Origin: an uncultured Erythrobacter sp.
GTDB lineage: Bacteria; Pseudomonadota; Alphaproteobacteria; Sphingomonadales; Sphingomonadaceae
Length of the DNA: 64,000 nt
Assembly: GCA_947503275.1 (NCBI GenBank)
Contig: CANNCZ010000001.1
Span: forward strand, 744,001-808,000
Reading direction: 5' to 3'
Of the stretch, positions 1-9,856 are shown in pieces; the first letter of the stretch is position 1, and each line of letters starts with the position of its first letter. Made by a program: the position numbers and the translations under genes. The notes beneath the pieces were generated by a model, which searched no databases, had not been told where the DNA came from, and was given only the letters and a program-made list of their open reading frames with translations.

Positions 1-1196
1 ACGAAGTCGGCCGCGATGGCAAAGTTCGCTTGGTCGAAACGCCGGGCACCCAAGCGCCATTGGCATTTGGTGTGATCGACAAAGTTGTTGCGCTGCCCAT
101 CGGCTTTCTGGCTCAGCCCGACCGGACCGTGCGCGATCTCGCTTTGGCGCACGAAATGGCGCACCATAAAGGGGGCGATCTGTTGATCAATGTCCTCGTC
201 CAGCCTCTATTTGCGATGCATTGGTGGAACCCGCTGGGTCGCTATGGCTGGCTGGCCTTGCGCCGCGATCAAGAGGCGGCCTGCGACGCTCGTGTGATCG
301 CGGCCAAACCGGCTGAGACGCGAGAGGCCTATGCCAATCTCATCGTCCGCTTTGCCGCTGGCCCCAATTCAACGCCGAACCACGCGCTTGCCGCACCCAT
401 GGCTTGCCCGGTCCTGGGCGAGAAATCGATAATTCACCGTCTAAGGAGTTTGAAAATGAACGACACCTCTTTGCGCCGCCGAATGGCAGGTCGATTGCTT
501 CTGGGCGGTGCGGTTATTGCTTTGCCGATGACGGCCACGATCAGCTACGCCGCTAGCGAAATTCCCGCGCCGCCTGCTCCCCCTGCGCCGCCTGAGTTGA
601 GCATCACTGCGCCTCTGCCACCGGCACCCCCTGCGCCGCCAGCACCGCCTGCGCCATTGGTTGATCCGACAATTATCACGATTGATCCTGACGGCGACGT
701 TGAGGTTTCTGGCGATACCGAGCGTGAGCGCGAAGTGCGCGTTATCCGGACACACGACGAAGACGGGCGCGAAAGACGCACTCACAGCACGACGAGCAGC
801 TTCACCGTACGCACCGATTCCGAGATGAGTGAGGCCGAGATGCAAGAAGTGATGGCCGAATTGCGCCAAGGGCTGGAAGAAGCCAATCGCACGCTCGAAG
901 AGATCCCTCAAATCGTCGAAGCAGCAATGGCCAGCGCAGAAGCGGTCGAAGGCCGCACCGTGGTGAGCATGACATGCGATAACAGCAGCGATGAGGTCGC
1001 CACCACACGTGAGCTTGACGACGGATCGCGGATAGTGATGCTCTGCCAGACCCGCGTGATGGCGCACGCAATCGAAGGTCTGCGCGAGGCGCGGACACAG
1101 ATTGAACGCAGCCGCGAAATGTCATCGCAGATGCGTGAACAGATTGTGCGTGAGCTGGACCAGCAAATTCTCCGCTGGGAAAACGCGCAAAGCTGA
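1..1196 (+). CDS. BlaR1/MecR1-like M56 family membrane metallopeptidase (5' partial)
   Basis: The reading frame is already open at base 3, so the N-terminal membrane part lies outside the window; the TTG at 30 is internal. The zinc site HEMAH is encoded at about 150-164 and is followed by a hydrophobic stretch and by RRDQEAACDARV, the usual third-ligand and Cys-Asp motif of M56 peptidases such as BlaR1 and MecR1. A further hydrophobic segment (about 485-550) leads into a proline/alanine-rich linker (about 560-665) and a charged, probably coiled C-terminal region. I see no penicillin-binding sensor domain, so sensing of beta-lactams is not supported. In related loci a BlaI-type repressor precedes such genes; that would lie upstream of the window. 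Family assignment is firm, the signal sensed is unknown. Confidence 0.85.
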   Translation, partial: EVGRDGKVRLVETPGTQAPLAFGVIDKVVALPIGFLAQPDRTVRDLALAHEMAHHKGGDLLINVLVQPLFAMHWWNPLGRYGWLALRRDQEAACDARVIAAKPAETREAYANLIVRFAAGPNSTPNHALAAPMACPVLGEKSIIHRLRSLKMNDTSLRRRMAGRLLLGGAVIALPMTATISYAASEIPAPPAPPAPPELSITAPLPPAPPAPPAPPAPLVDPTIITIDPDGDVEVSGDTEREREVRVIRTHDEDGRERRTHSTTSSFTVRTDSEMSEAEMQEVMAELRQGLEEANRTLEEIPQIVEAAMASAEAVEGRTVVSMTCDNSSDEVATTRELDDGSRIVMLCQTRVMAHAIEGLREARTQIERSREMSSQMREQIVRELDQQILRWENAQS

Positions 1197-1210
1197 GCGT
1201 TTGCAGACTG

Positions 1211-1250
1211 AAAAAGCCGGCGCTGGGGATTACCCCGGTGCCGGCTTTTT
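1211..1250. terminator. bidirectional intrinsic terminator
   Basis: A near-perfect hairpin, arms AAAAAGCCGGC and GCCGGCTTTTT with further GGGG/CCCC pairing and an ATTA loop, sits between the convergent M56 peptidase gene and the secreted-protein gene. The A-run and T-run flank the stem on both sides, so it can serve both strands. Confidence 0.9.
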
Positions 1251-1253
1251 CGT

Positions 1254-1796
1254 TTACTCGCTGACGTCGCGAATTTGCCGCTCAGCACTGGGCCGTGCAG
1301 GATAGTCGCATCCGCGCTCTTGCCCCAATCCTTTGAGGAAGCTGCGCCGGACCATGCCCGATGTCACCGCCATGTTGACTTCGCGCTCCCGCGCTCTGGC
1401 CCCTGATACTTCGCGAACGATGCCACGGAATGGGATGAACGATCCGACGACGCTTTGCGCAACGCGCCCGCGGCTAATCCCTCCGCCTTCATCTTCTCCG
1501 GCAATGTCGAAATCCGCGCCCAAGACCTGATCCAGCGCGGCGATCTCTCCGACCAGCGCGTTGCAGCTGGCGATCCCCTGTGAAGCGTACGGATCGCGCG
1601 CGGCGGTCACCAAAACCTCTGGGATGTCGTCACTATCGATGTTGAAATCTTCCAACGGGGTGCGCGCCACGTCGCGCACATCGGGTTCTTCCTCGATCAA
1701 CTGAGCCATCAGCGGGGAGGGCGCGAGTAACGCCAAGGCCGCGCCTGCAATCAGGGCTTTAGCGGAAGTCAAAATAGCTGTCGCATGCTGTGTCAT
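1254..1796 (-). CDS. secreted protein of unknown function
   Basis: The start at 1796 (ATG) is chosen because it opens a clear signal peptide (MTQHATA, then a hydrophobic core ending SPLMAQ); a longer in-frame extension upstream has no such feature and lies over the metallopeptidase gene. The mature protein of about 150 residues is acidic in its first half, has two cysteines far apart, and a basic stretch (GARAREREV) near the C-terminus. It overlaps the end of the upstream metallopeptidase gene by 38 bases, so the two are probably cotranscribed and translationally coupled. I do not recognise the family; periplasmic location is inferred from the signal peptide. Confidence 0.7.
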   Translation of the reverse strand: MTQHATAILTSAKALIAGAALALLAPSPLMAQLIEEEPDVRDVARTPLEDFNIDSDDIPEVLVTAARDPYASQGIASCNALVGEIAALDQVLGADFDIAGEDEGGGISRGRVAQSVVGSFIPFRGIVREVSGARAREREVNMAVTSGMVRRSFLKGLGQERGCDYPARPSAERQIRDVSE

Positions 1797-2631
1797 CGGC
1801 ACTCTCCAATCCAAGCCGCAACGCGTCCATGCGTTGTTGGCTGGTTCCGTGGGTAAATCCTTCGGGGTTGATGCGCTGCCCAGCGTTGCGTTGCAGCGTG
1901 TCATCGCCAATCGCACTGGCGGCGCGCAGGCCCTCTTGCATATCGCCCGGTTCAATCCGGTTGCGGTTTTTGCCTGCCCATACCCCAGCATAGCAATCCG
2001 CTTGCAGCTCCATCAGAACCTGCAATCGGTTCGATTGACGCGGATTGCGCTGTTGTTGAGAGCGAACCTGTGCTGCGAGACCGGTGATGTTCTGAATGTG
2101 ATGTCCATATTCGTGCGCGATCACATAAAGGCGCGCGAAATCGCCGCCCGTGCCGCTCATCTGCGCGAGTTGGTCATAGAAGCTTGTATCAATGTAAATG
2201 CCCATATCGGCGGGGCAGTAGAATGGGCCAGCGGCGGATGATGCGCTGCCGCAACCCTGTGTGGCAACACGTCCATCGCGATAAAGGTCAAGGAAGGGTT
2301 GCTCGAAGGGGATGCCTGCGCGGCGAAATTCTGGTTCCCACGTTTCATTGAGACTGGTCAGCGCTTCGCACGCCTCTGTTGCGTAGGGGCCCATGGTGCA
2401 GACTTGCTGTTCGGTCATATTACCACCGCCCGATTGCGGCGCGCTTTGCTGTTGATCCGCCCCGCCAAGAACCGCGATAGTCTGACCCGGATCAACCCCA
2501 AACACGACCGCGCCGATCAGAGCGATAACAATGGTCCCGCAACCGACGCCGCCCGCGCGGCGCATTCCTCCGCCGCCGCCACTGCTGGACCGCACTTTGA
2601 TTTTCGAAGTGTCGAATGGATTGAGCCGCAA
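1759..2631 (-). CDS. ypfJ: YpfJ/KPN_02809-type neutral zinc metallopeptidase
   Basis: The 290-residue protein has the family layout: N-terminal MRLNPFD, a glycine-rich basic stretch, one membrane helix (about residues 30-47), a short low-complexity linker and a periplasmic zinc peptidase domain with HEYGHHIQ near residue 175. The downstream ELQADCYAG motif matches the third zinc ligand region of the family. The start is a TTG at 2631, supported by an AGAGGGG ribosome binding site eight bases upstream and by the conserved MRLNPFD beginning. Substrate is not known for the family. The gene overlaps the following secreted-protein gene by 38 bases. Confidence 0.9.
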   Translation of the reverse strand: MRLNPFDTSKIKVRSSSGGGGGMRRAGGVGCGTIVIALIGAVVFGVDPGQTIAVLGGADQQQSAPQSGGGNMTEQQVCTMGPYATEACEALTSLNETWEPEFRRAGIPFEQPFLDLYRDGRVATQGCGSASSAAGPFYCPADMGIYIDTSFYDQLAQMSGTGGDFARLYVIAHEYGHHIQNITGLAAQVRSQQQRNPRQSNRLQVLMELQADCYAGVWAGKNRNRIEPGDMQEGLRAASAIGDDTLQRNAGQRINPEGFTHGTSQQRMDALRLGLESADDTACDSYFDFR

Positions 2632-2703
2632 TGAATTTCCCCTCTGTCGCCGCTCCCAATTTGCATGGGTTAGCCGCCGCTCTTACGCAATTTGCTGGAC
2701 ACA

Positions 2704-2716
2704 GGCGCTAAGCGCC
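2704..2716. promoter_or_regulatory. inverted repeat upstream of the 3-hydroxybutyrate dehydrogenase gene
   Basis: GGCGCT-A-AGCGCC forms a perfect 6+6 inverted repeat in the 147-base gap between the divergent metallopeptidase and dehydrogenase genes. It may be an operator or simply a chance GC-rich palindrome; no T-run follows, so it is not an intrinsic terminator. Confidence 0.3.
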
Positions 2717-2759
2717 GCAAAAGATTGCCCGAACACCATACGTGCAGGAGTTGGTTGAA

Positions 2760-2792
2760 ATGCTCAAGGGGCTACGTTTTGACGCAGAGTAG
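2760..2792 (+). CDS. possible 10-residue leader peptide
   Basis: ATG at 2760 follows the strong Shine-Dalgarno sequence GCAGGAG (2744-2750) with nine bases spacing and opens MLKGLRFDAE before a TAG at 2790. It overlaps the likely TTG start of the dehydrogenase (2779) in another frame, so it could couple translation of that gene. It may equally be a chance frame that uses a ribosome binding site meant for a TTG at 2755. Confidence 0.3.
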   Translation: MLKGLRFDAE

Positions 2793-3546
2793 CGTTCTGA
2801 CAGGAAAGCGGGCGCTGATTACCGGATCAACCTCCGGGATCGGTCTGGCGATTGCAAGAGCAATGCGGGCAGAGGGTGCAGAGATTGTGCTCAACGGATT
2901 TGGTGATGCAGATGAGATTGCCGCGCTAACTACCGAACTGGGCGCGACTCACAATGGTGCAGACCTGCTTGATCCCGCAGCGATTGAAGCGATGATGGCG
3001 GAAGTCGGCCCGCTCGATATTCTCGTCAACAATGCCGGTATGCAGCATGTTGCGCCGGTGGATGAATTTCCCACCGACAAATGGAATGCGATCATCGCGC
3101 TGAATTTGACCGCACCGTTTCACACGACGCGGCTTGCGGTGCCTGCGATGAAGGAAAAGGGGTGGGGGCGTATAATCAACACCGCTTCTGCACACTCACT
3201 GACTGCCTCACCATTCAAGAGCGCATACAATGCTAGTAAGCATGGGATTGCGGGCTTTACCAAAACTGTCGCTTTGGAGCTGGCGCAAACCGGCGTGACC
3301 GCGAATTGCATCAGCCCCGGCTACGTCTGGACACCTCTGATTGAGGGGCAGATCCCGGACACCATGGAGGCACGAGGGCTGTCGCGAGATGAGGTCATCA
3401 ACGATGTCCTTCTGGCGAAACAACCGACAAAGAAATTTGTGCAACCTGATGAAGTGGGTGCGCTCGCTGTATTCCTGTGCCGGGAAGAGGCGGGCAATGT
3501 GACGGGTGCCAATTGGAGCATTGATGGGGGCTGGACGGCTGAATAA
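2779..3546 (+). CDS. bdhA: 3-hydroxybutyrate dehydrogenase (SDR family)
   Basis: This cytosolic enzyme interconverts 3-hydroxybutyrate and acetoacetate with NAD in the metabolism of ketone bodies and polyhydroxybutyrate. The sequence has the SDR cofactor motif TGSTSGIG at about residue 12-19, NNAGMQH, the catalytic Ser (INTASAHSL) and Tyr-x-x-x-Lys (YNASK), and the family ending SIDGGWTAE. Length, 255 residues from the TTG at 2779, fits BdhA. That start has AAGGGG seven bases upstream; a TTG at 2755 is an alternative, and no ATG is suitably placed. The closest alternative assignment is another SDR acting on hydroxy acids. The M28 peptidase gene overlaps its 3' end by 23 bases. Confidence 0.85.
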   Translation: MTQSSVLTGKRALITGSTSGIGLAIARAMRAEGAEIVLNGFGDADEIAALTTELGATHNGADLLDPAAIEAMMAEVGPLDILVNNAGMQHVAPVDEFPTDKWNAIIALNLTAPFHTTRLAVPAMKEKGWGRIINTASAHSLTASPFKSAYNASKHGIAGFTKTVALELAQTGVTANCISPGYVWTPLIEGQIPDTMEARGLSRDEVINDVLLAKQPTKKFVQPDEVGALAVFLCREEAGNVTGANWSIDGGWTAE

Positions 3547-5044
3547 CAGGGGCAAATCGTTGGGCGGGCGGACACGGCTTTTCGTGATTGCACTGTCGTG
3601 CCTGGCTTTGGCTGCGTGTTCAGGCGGGCGGTTGGCGACGGCGTCTGCTCCCGAGCGGGCAGCAATCGAAGCTTCGCTGATGCGCGACATTTCTGTGCTG
3701 GCTAGCGACGAATTTGGCGGGCGCAAGCCGGGCACCGATGGCGAGGACCGCACGGTCGCTTTCCTGATCGACCGGATGCAGAACGCCGGGCTTTCCTCTG
3801 GCACCAACGATCCGGGCAGCGCATGGCGCGCACCGGTCGAACTGGTCAGCACCGCACCACAAGAAAGCCGCATTGCGTTTGGCAATGGTGATGACAACGT
3901 TACTGTCGAGGCTGAGGCTGGCGCAGCCTTTACCACCGGCAGCCGACTGCTGGTCGATAACGGCCAAATGATCTTTGTCGGCTTCGAAGCAGACAGCGTT
4001 GATCCGGAGGCCATCGCGGGCAAAGTTGTCGTCATGTTGGGCGAACCCGGTGTCAGTCCAGCGCGCCGCGCGACCTTGTTCGAAGCAAACCCGTCCGCGA
4101 TCATCACTGTTGTTGAGGATGAAGACGCGATCGCCAACGTGAACAGCGCCTTTGGCCGCGAGCGCGTTGTATTGGCGAGCGAAGACACACCGCGGCTCAC
4201 CAGTTTTGTAACGCAAGCGGCAATGGGTAGAGCGCTGGGTACAGAATATTGGGGCACTTTGGTTGAGTTTGCCGGAACCGATGATTTCTCGCCGGGACCG
4301 CTTGAGGTCAAAGCGTCTATCGATGCGCTCTCTGTGCGACGTGAATTCACCAGTTCCAATGTTATCGGACAGCTCCCGGGTGCGGTGCCGAACTCCGGCT
4401 CAGTGCTTTTGCTCGCGCATTGGGACCACCTTGGTGCCTGCGGTGATGATGGCAATGCTATCTGCAACGGTGCGGTCGACAATGCGAGCGGGATCGCTGT
4501 GATGCTTGAACTCGCGCGCCGCCTTTCGGCAAGCGGTCCGCATGATCGCGACATATATTTCCTTGCGACCACGGCTGAGGAATCGGGCCTGTTCGGTGCG
4601 CGCGCATTCGCCGAAACGCCGCCTGTTCCGCTCGATACGATCACCGCCGCCTTCAACTTTGATACCGTCGCCGTCGCCCCTGCGGGCAGTGCGGTCGGGT
4701 TCGTTGGGGAAGGGCGCACACCGCTCGATGACATTGTGCTCGAAGTGATGGGCGATGCTCGGCGCGAATTGGGCAGCCGCGAATTTGCCGAGCAATTTGT
4801 CCGCCGCCAAGACGGTTGGGCATTGCTTGAAAAGGGCGTCCCGGCGGTCTTTATCTCAACCGCGTTCAGCTCAGAGATCGTGCTCGGACCTTACTTGTCG
4901 GAGGATTATCACAGCTCCTCGGACGAGATCGAAGGCATCGAATTGGGCGGGGCAATCGATGACCTGTTGCTACACGAAGTGTTGATCGAACGGGTCGCGA
5001 ACACGGCGCTTTACACCCCGTCTGCGCCCCAATCATCGCAATAG
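3524..5044 (+). CDS. M28 family zinc peptidase, lipoprotein
   Basis: The protein has a lipoprotein signal with lipobox LAACSGG, so it is expected to be membrane-anchored in the periplasm. A PA-like insert domain separates the N-terminal part from the M28 catalytic domain (about residues 285-490). The zinc and catalytic positions are visible: AHWDHLG, AVDNASG, TTAEESG, NFDTV and the terminal EDYHSSSDE. M28 enzymes are di-zinc aminopeptidases or carboxypeptidases; substrate cannot be told. The start at 3524 has GGAG five bases before it; an in-frame GTG lies at 3506. It overlaps bdhA by 23 bases. The 121 bases downstream up to guaB are GC-rich and hold no clear terminator. Confidence 0.85.
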   Translation: MGAGRLNNRGKSLGGRTRLFVIALSCLALAACSGGRLATASAPERAAIEASLMRDISVLASDEFGGRKPGTDGEDRTVAFLIDRMQNAGLSSGTNDPGSAWRAPVELVSTAPQESRIAFGNGDDNVTVEAEAGAAFTTGSRLLVDNGQMIFVGFEADSVDPEAIAGKVVVMLGEPGVSPARRATLFEANPSAIITVVEDEDAIANVNSAFGRERVVLASEDTPRLTSFVTQAAMGRALGTEYWGTLVEFAGTDDFSPGPLEVKASIDALSVRREFTSSNVIGQLPGAVPNSGSVLLLAHWDHLGACGDDGNAICNGAVDNASGIAVMLELARRLSASGPHDRDIYFLATTAEESGLFGARAFAETPPVPLDTITAAFNFDTVAVAPAGSAVGFVGEGRTPLDDIVLEVMGDARRELGSREFAEQFVRRQDGWALLEKGVPAVFISTAFSSEIVLGPYLSEDYHSSSDEIEGIELGGAIDDLLLHEVLIERVANTALYTPSAPQSSQ

Positions 5045-5096
5045 GGCGTCGATAGTCGCATCGGCGACCCTAGCGCCGCGCGCCAAGCCGCCCTAA

Positions 5097-6620
<1,524 letters not shown>

Positions 6621-6629
6621 GATCCAAAA

Positions 6630-7811
6630 ATGACCCCCTCAGCACGCGTTCAAGCCGCGATTGAATTGCTTGACGCGATTGTTGAAGCTGCAACAGCCAA
6701 AGCAGCACCCGCTGATCGTTTGATCTCGGAATATTTCAAAGCGCGCCGCTATGCCGGGTCCAAGGACCGACGTGCGGTTCGTGAGCTGGTTTATAGCGCC
6801 ATCCGTCTATGCGGTCCGCGCCCGGCGAGTGGTCGCGCGGCGATGCTGGCATTGGCGAAACAGGACGCGCAACTCGCGCCATTGTTTGACGGTTCGACCC
6901 ACGGACCTCCTGCGATTGGCGCAGACGAGAAGCCGGCGAAGACCGGCATTGCGGTTAGCTGGATGGCGGCCAAATTGGCGGCTTCGGGGATTGAGAAAGA
7001 GGTGGCCTATTCGCTCCTCGAACGCGCCCCGCTGGACATCCGCGTCAACGCTTTAAAGGCGCAGCGCGACACGATTGAGTTACCGGAAGAGGGCGAGACC
7101 CTGTCATCGCCGCATGGCCTGCGCTTTCCATCGGGCACTCAGATCGAGCAATGGCCCGCCTTTCGCGAAGGCCTGATCGAGATACAGGATCACGGCAGCC
7201 AATGGGTTTGCGAAGCGGTTGATCCGCAAGACGGTGAAACCATCATCGACCTATGCGCAGGGGCCGGGGGCAAGACGCTCTCGCTCGCCGCGAAGGTTGA
7301 AAATGCTGCGACTTTGATTGCGGCGGACACCGACAAACGGCGTCTCGGCAATCTTGCCCCGCGCGCAGCGAAGGCGGGCGCAGAGATTGATCACACCGTG
7401 CTGCTCGATCCGGGTCGTGAGATGGAGGCGCTGGCCCCGTGGGCTGGCAAAGCGGACCGAGTGCTGGTCGATGCGCCATGTTCGGGCAGTGGCACGTGGC
7501 GGCGCAATCCAGAGGGTCGCTGGCGGCTTGATAAGACCGAGCTGGAGCGCCTAACGAACTTGCAGGATCACGTTCTGGAACTCGCTGCCAAACTGGTGAA
7601 GCCGGGCGGGGTGATCGTCTATGTCACTTGCTCTTTGTTCGATGATGAAGGCGCAGACCGCATCACCGCATTCCTTGAAAGGCATGATGAGTATCAGGCG
7701 CTTCCCACCACCCTCCCAGTGGGCAATCCGCGCGGGAGCGGGACGCGCTTCACGCCGTTCCATGATGGGACCGATGGATTTTTTGTCGCCACACTGCAAT
7801 CTGCGTGTTAG
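6630..7811 (+). CDS. RsmB/NOP family RNA m5C methyltransferase
   Basis: The C-terminal half is a class I methyltransferase of the RsmB/NOP2 family: SAM-binding DLCAGAGGKT (about residue 205), motif IV DAPCSGSGTWRRNP and motif VI VTCSLF, so both the release and the catalytic cysteines of m5C-RNA methyltransferases are present. The N-terminal part resembles the NusB-like RNA-binding domain but is short. E. coli RsmB modifies C967 of 16S rRNA; the exact site here is not proven, so no gene symbol is given. The gene lies directly behind guaB. Confidence 0.9.
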   Translation: MTPSARVQAAIELLDAIVEAATAKAAPADRLISEYFKARRYAGSKDRRAVRELVYSAIRLCGPRPASGRAAMLALAKQDAQLAPLFDGSTHGPPAIGADEKPAKTGIAVSWMAAKLAASGIEKEVAYSLLERAPLDIRVNALKAQRDTIELPEEGETLSSPHGLRFPSGTQIEQWPAFREGLIEIQDHGSQWVCEAVDPQDGETIIDLCAGAGGKTLSLAAKVENAATLIAADTDKRRLGNLAPRAAKAGAEIDHTVLLDPGREMEALAPWAGKADRVLVDAPCSGSGTWRRNPEGRWRLDKTELERLTNLQDHVLELAAKLVKPGGVIVYVTCSLFDDEGADRITAFLERHDEYQALPTTLPVGNPRGSGTRFTPFHDGTDGFFVATLQSAC

Positions 7812-7871
7812 CCCCGCCCGCATATGGTTGGACCTCAATCTTTCCAGCTTGCTGATACCAAGGAGCTCTTG

Positions 7872-8366
7872 ATGCGTTTCGCACCCGCTGCCGCTGCCCT
7901 TTCGCTGTTTCTGGCGACCACTGCGAGCGTGACAAGCGCCAATGACCGCGACCCCGCGCCGCGCGCCGCAATGCTGATCGCAGAAGGGCGCGCAGCCTTG
8001 GAAGCGGGTGAGACACAGGCGGCGATTGATGCGTTCGAAGCCGCGATGGCGGTTGATCCGGGTTTTACACCGCTGTTGATCGAGTTGGCAGAGGCATCCC
8101 GCGTCGAAGGACTACAAGGCAAAGCAATCCGATATTACCGAGAGGCTTTATCGCGCGATCCGGGCAATCTGGCCGCGATTTCAGGTGAGGGTGCCGCCTT
8201 GGTCGAGAAGGGCGCAGTTGAAAAAGCGCAGCGAAATCTGGCGCGGCTCGAGAGTCTTTGCGGGTCGGAATGCCCAGAGACGATGGCGCTGCAAACGACG
8301 ATCACCGCTGGTCCGCCTGCGCGTCTTGCCGCAGAGACTGCCGAAGAAGGCCCCGCGACCAATTGA
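7872..8366 (+). CDS. secreted tetratricopeptide-repeat protein
   Basis: The protein begins with a signal peptide (MRFAPAAAALSLFLATTASVTSA) and then carries about two to three TPR units between residues 30 and 130, with typical A-x-x-x-Y/F and DP-G patterns. It is expected in the periplasm and probably serves as a protein-interaction scaffold. ATG 7872 is chosen because AGGAG lies six bases upstream and because it opens the signal peptide; an ATG at 7824 would add 16 residues without reason. Its stop codon abuts the stop codon of the convergent rppH with no base between. Confidence 0.75.
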   Translation: MRFAPAAAALSLFLATTASVTSANDRDPAPRAAMLIAEGRAALEAGETQAAIDAFEAAMAVDPGFTPLLIELAEASRVEGLQGKAIRYYREALSRDPGNLAAISGEGAALVEKGAVEKAQRNLARLESLCGSECPETMALQTTITAGPPARLAAETAEEGPATN

Positions 8367-8840
8367 TCAGATTTGCGGACCGAACTCCGCAACCAATGCC
8401 GCATAGACATCGCGTTTGAACGGCACGATCAGCTCGACCAATTGCGCCGGGTCAACCCACCGGAACTCGTTGAACTCCGCCGGGTCGTGCGCCTGTAAAT
8501 CGACATCCGCATCGCTGCCCAGAAATCGGCCAAGAAACCAATGCTGTTCCTGACCGCGATATTTGCCCTTCCAGACGCGGCCCTGCAATTCAGGCGGTAG
8601 GTCATACCGCACCGGCTCGCGTGCCCCGGCAATCACTTCGACCAGATCGCCCCCAATCCCGGTTTCCTCTTGCAGCTCGCGCAAAGCCGCATCGCGCGGG
8701 TCTTCGCCCGGATCGATGCCCCCTTGTGGCATTTGCCAGAAACCATGCGCGCGTTTGTCTATCCGCTGTCCGACAAAGACCTTGCCGTCTGCATTCACCA
8801 GCATGAACCCAGCGCATGGGCGGTAGGGCAGATCGCTCAT
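8367..8840 (-). CDS. rppH: RNA pyrophosphohydrolase
   Basis: RppH removes pyrophosphate from the 5' end of triphosphorylated RNA and so starts mRNA decay. The 157-residue protein has the family start [11 protein letters not shown], the ligand region [14 protein letters not shown] and a complete Nudix box GX5EX7REUXEEXGU (the G of GGIDPGE through REL..EETG). The C-terminal F-K-R-D-V-Y pattern also fits RppH rather than generic Nudix enzymes. Its start overlaps the stop of the upstream esterase gene by four bases, indicating coupling. Confidence 0.95.
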   Translation of the reverse strand: MSDLPYRPCAGFMLVNADGKVFVGQRIDKRAHGFWQMPQGGIDPGEDPRDAALRELQEETGIGGDLVEVIAGAREPVRYDLPPELQGRVWKGKYRGQEQHWFLGRFLGSDADVDLQAHDPAEFNEFRWVDPAQLVELIVPFKRDVYAALVAEFGPQI

Positions 8841-9784
8841 GCTGCGCGTTCCAGTGTCGCTTTCATCGCAGCAATTACGCGCTCCAGATCATCTTGAGTG
8901 CTGGGCACAGCTTGGCGCAGATTGGTGAAGCTGTGGGTGACGCCGTCCATTTCAAGGAAGGTGAAATCCGCACCTGCATCGGCCAAAGACTTTGCATAAT
9001 CACGCCCGGAATCTCGAATCGGATCTAGGCTGGCTGTGACCACGACGGTCGGCGGCGCGCTCGCATGATCGCCAAGGATCGGGAAGCCGCGCGGATCATT
9101 GCGGTCTGCACCATAGGCTTGATCGAAGAACTCAATGGCTCCTCGCGTTAGGACAAAGCCATCGGAAAACTGCTTGAGGCTCTCCGATTCCATGGCATCG
9201 CTGGCGAGCGGGAAGATCGGCACCTGCAACACAACTGGAGACGCCGCTGGATTGGCCGCGAGCAATTGTCCTACCGCGATGGTGGCGGTTCCCCCGGCGC
9301 TATCGCCGATAGTGATGATGCCAGTGACCTCGCGCTCCAAACCTTCAGGCGAGGAAGCGACCCATCGCGTCGCGGCTTCACAGTCCTCAATCGCGGCGGG
9401 GAAGGGGTGCTCGGGCGCGCGGCGATAATCAACCGCGACCACAGGCAGGTCCATCAACGCCGCGATCTCGGTGCACAGATTGTGGTGCGTCTCCAGATCG
9501 CCAATCACAAACCCGCCGCCATGGTAGAACATGATGACTGGACTGGCCTCACGCGTCTCGCGCGCATCGTAAAGCCGCAAGGGAATGTCGCCACCGGGGC
9601 CAGCGCAAGACAGATCGCGGATCACAGGCAGAGCACGCGCCGGGCGGTCCGCCATCCCGTGCAGCGCCACATAGGACGCGCGTGCCTCTGCCAGTGTCAT
9701 ATCGGCAATGGCGGGGCCATCAACGGCTGCCAGCGCATCGAGAAACGCCTTCATATCGGGACGGATAAAGGGCGTATCGGTCAT
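8837..9784 (-). CDS. alpha/beta hydrolase, hormone-sensitive-lipase (family IV) esterase
   Basis: The oxyanion-hole motif YHGGGFV (about residue 85), the nucleophile elbow GDSAGG (about residue 160), the acid DPIRD and the histidine THSF near the C-terminus give the full catalytic triad of the bacterial HSL-like esterases. No signal peptide is visible, so a cytosolic enzyme on short-chain esters is likely; the natural substrate cannot be told. It lies upstream of rppH in one transcription unit. Downstream on the other strand, 72 bases away, starts the DUF457-like gene, so this gap must hold two divergent promoters. Confidence 0.9.
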   Translation of the reverse strand: MTDTPFIRPDMKAFLDALAAVDGPAIADMTLAEARASYVALHGMADRPARALPVIRDLSCAGPGGDIPLRLYDARETREASPVIMFYHGGGFVIGDLETHHNLCTEIAALMDLPVVAVDYRRAPEHPFPAAIEDCEAATRWVASSPEGLEREVTGIITIGDSAGGTATIAVGQLLAANPAASPVVLQVPIFPLASDAMESESLKQFSDGFVLTRGAIEFFDQAYGADRNDPRGFPILGDHASAPPTVVVTASLDPIRDSGRDYAKSLADAGADFTFLEMDGVTHSFTNLRQAVPSTQDDLERVIAAMKATLERAA

Positions 9785-9856
9785 AATCGTTCTCTTCCCA
9801 ATCTTTGCCGCATGGCGGCTTTGACGCAGCTATGCACCAAGGGGTATCGGTTGCAA

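Noticed and set aside
3208..4734. Open frame of 508 codons on the minus strand
   Set aside because: It lies antisense to the M28 peptidase gene, which has full catalytic motifs; its translation is rich in Ser, Ala and Pro without domain or ribosome binding site. It is a shadow of codon bias.
9266..9856. N-terminal extension of the DUF457-like hydrolase
   Set aside because: The open frame upstream runs antisense to the esterase gene; the conserved family start is at 9857.
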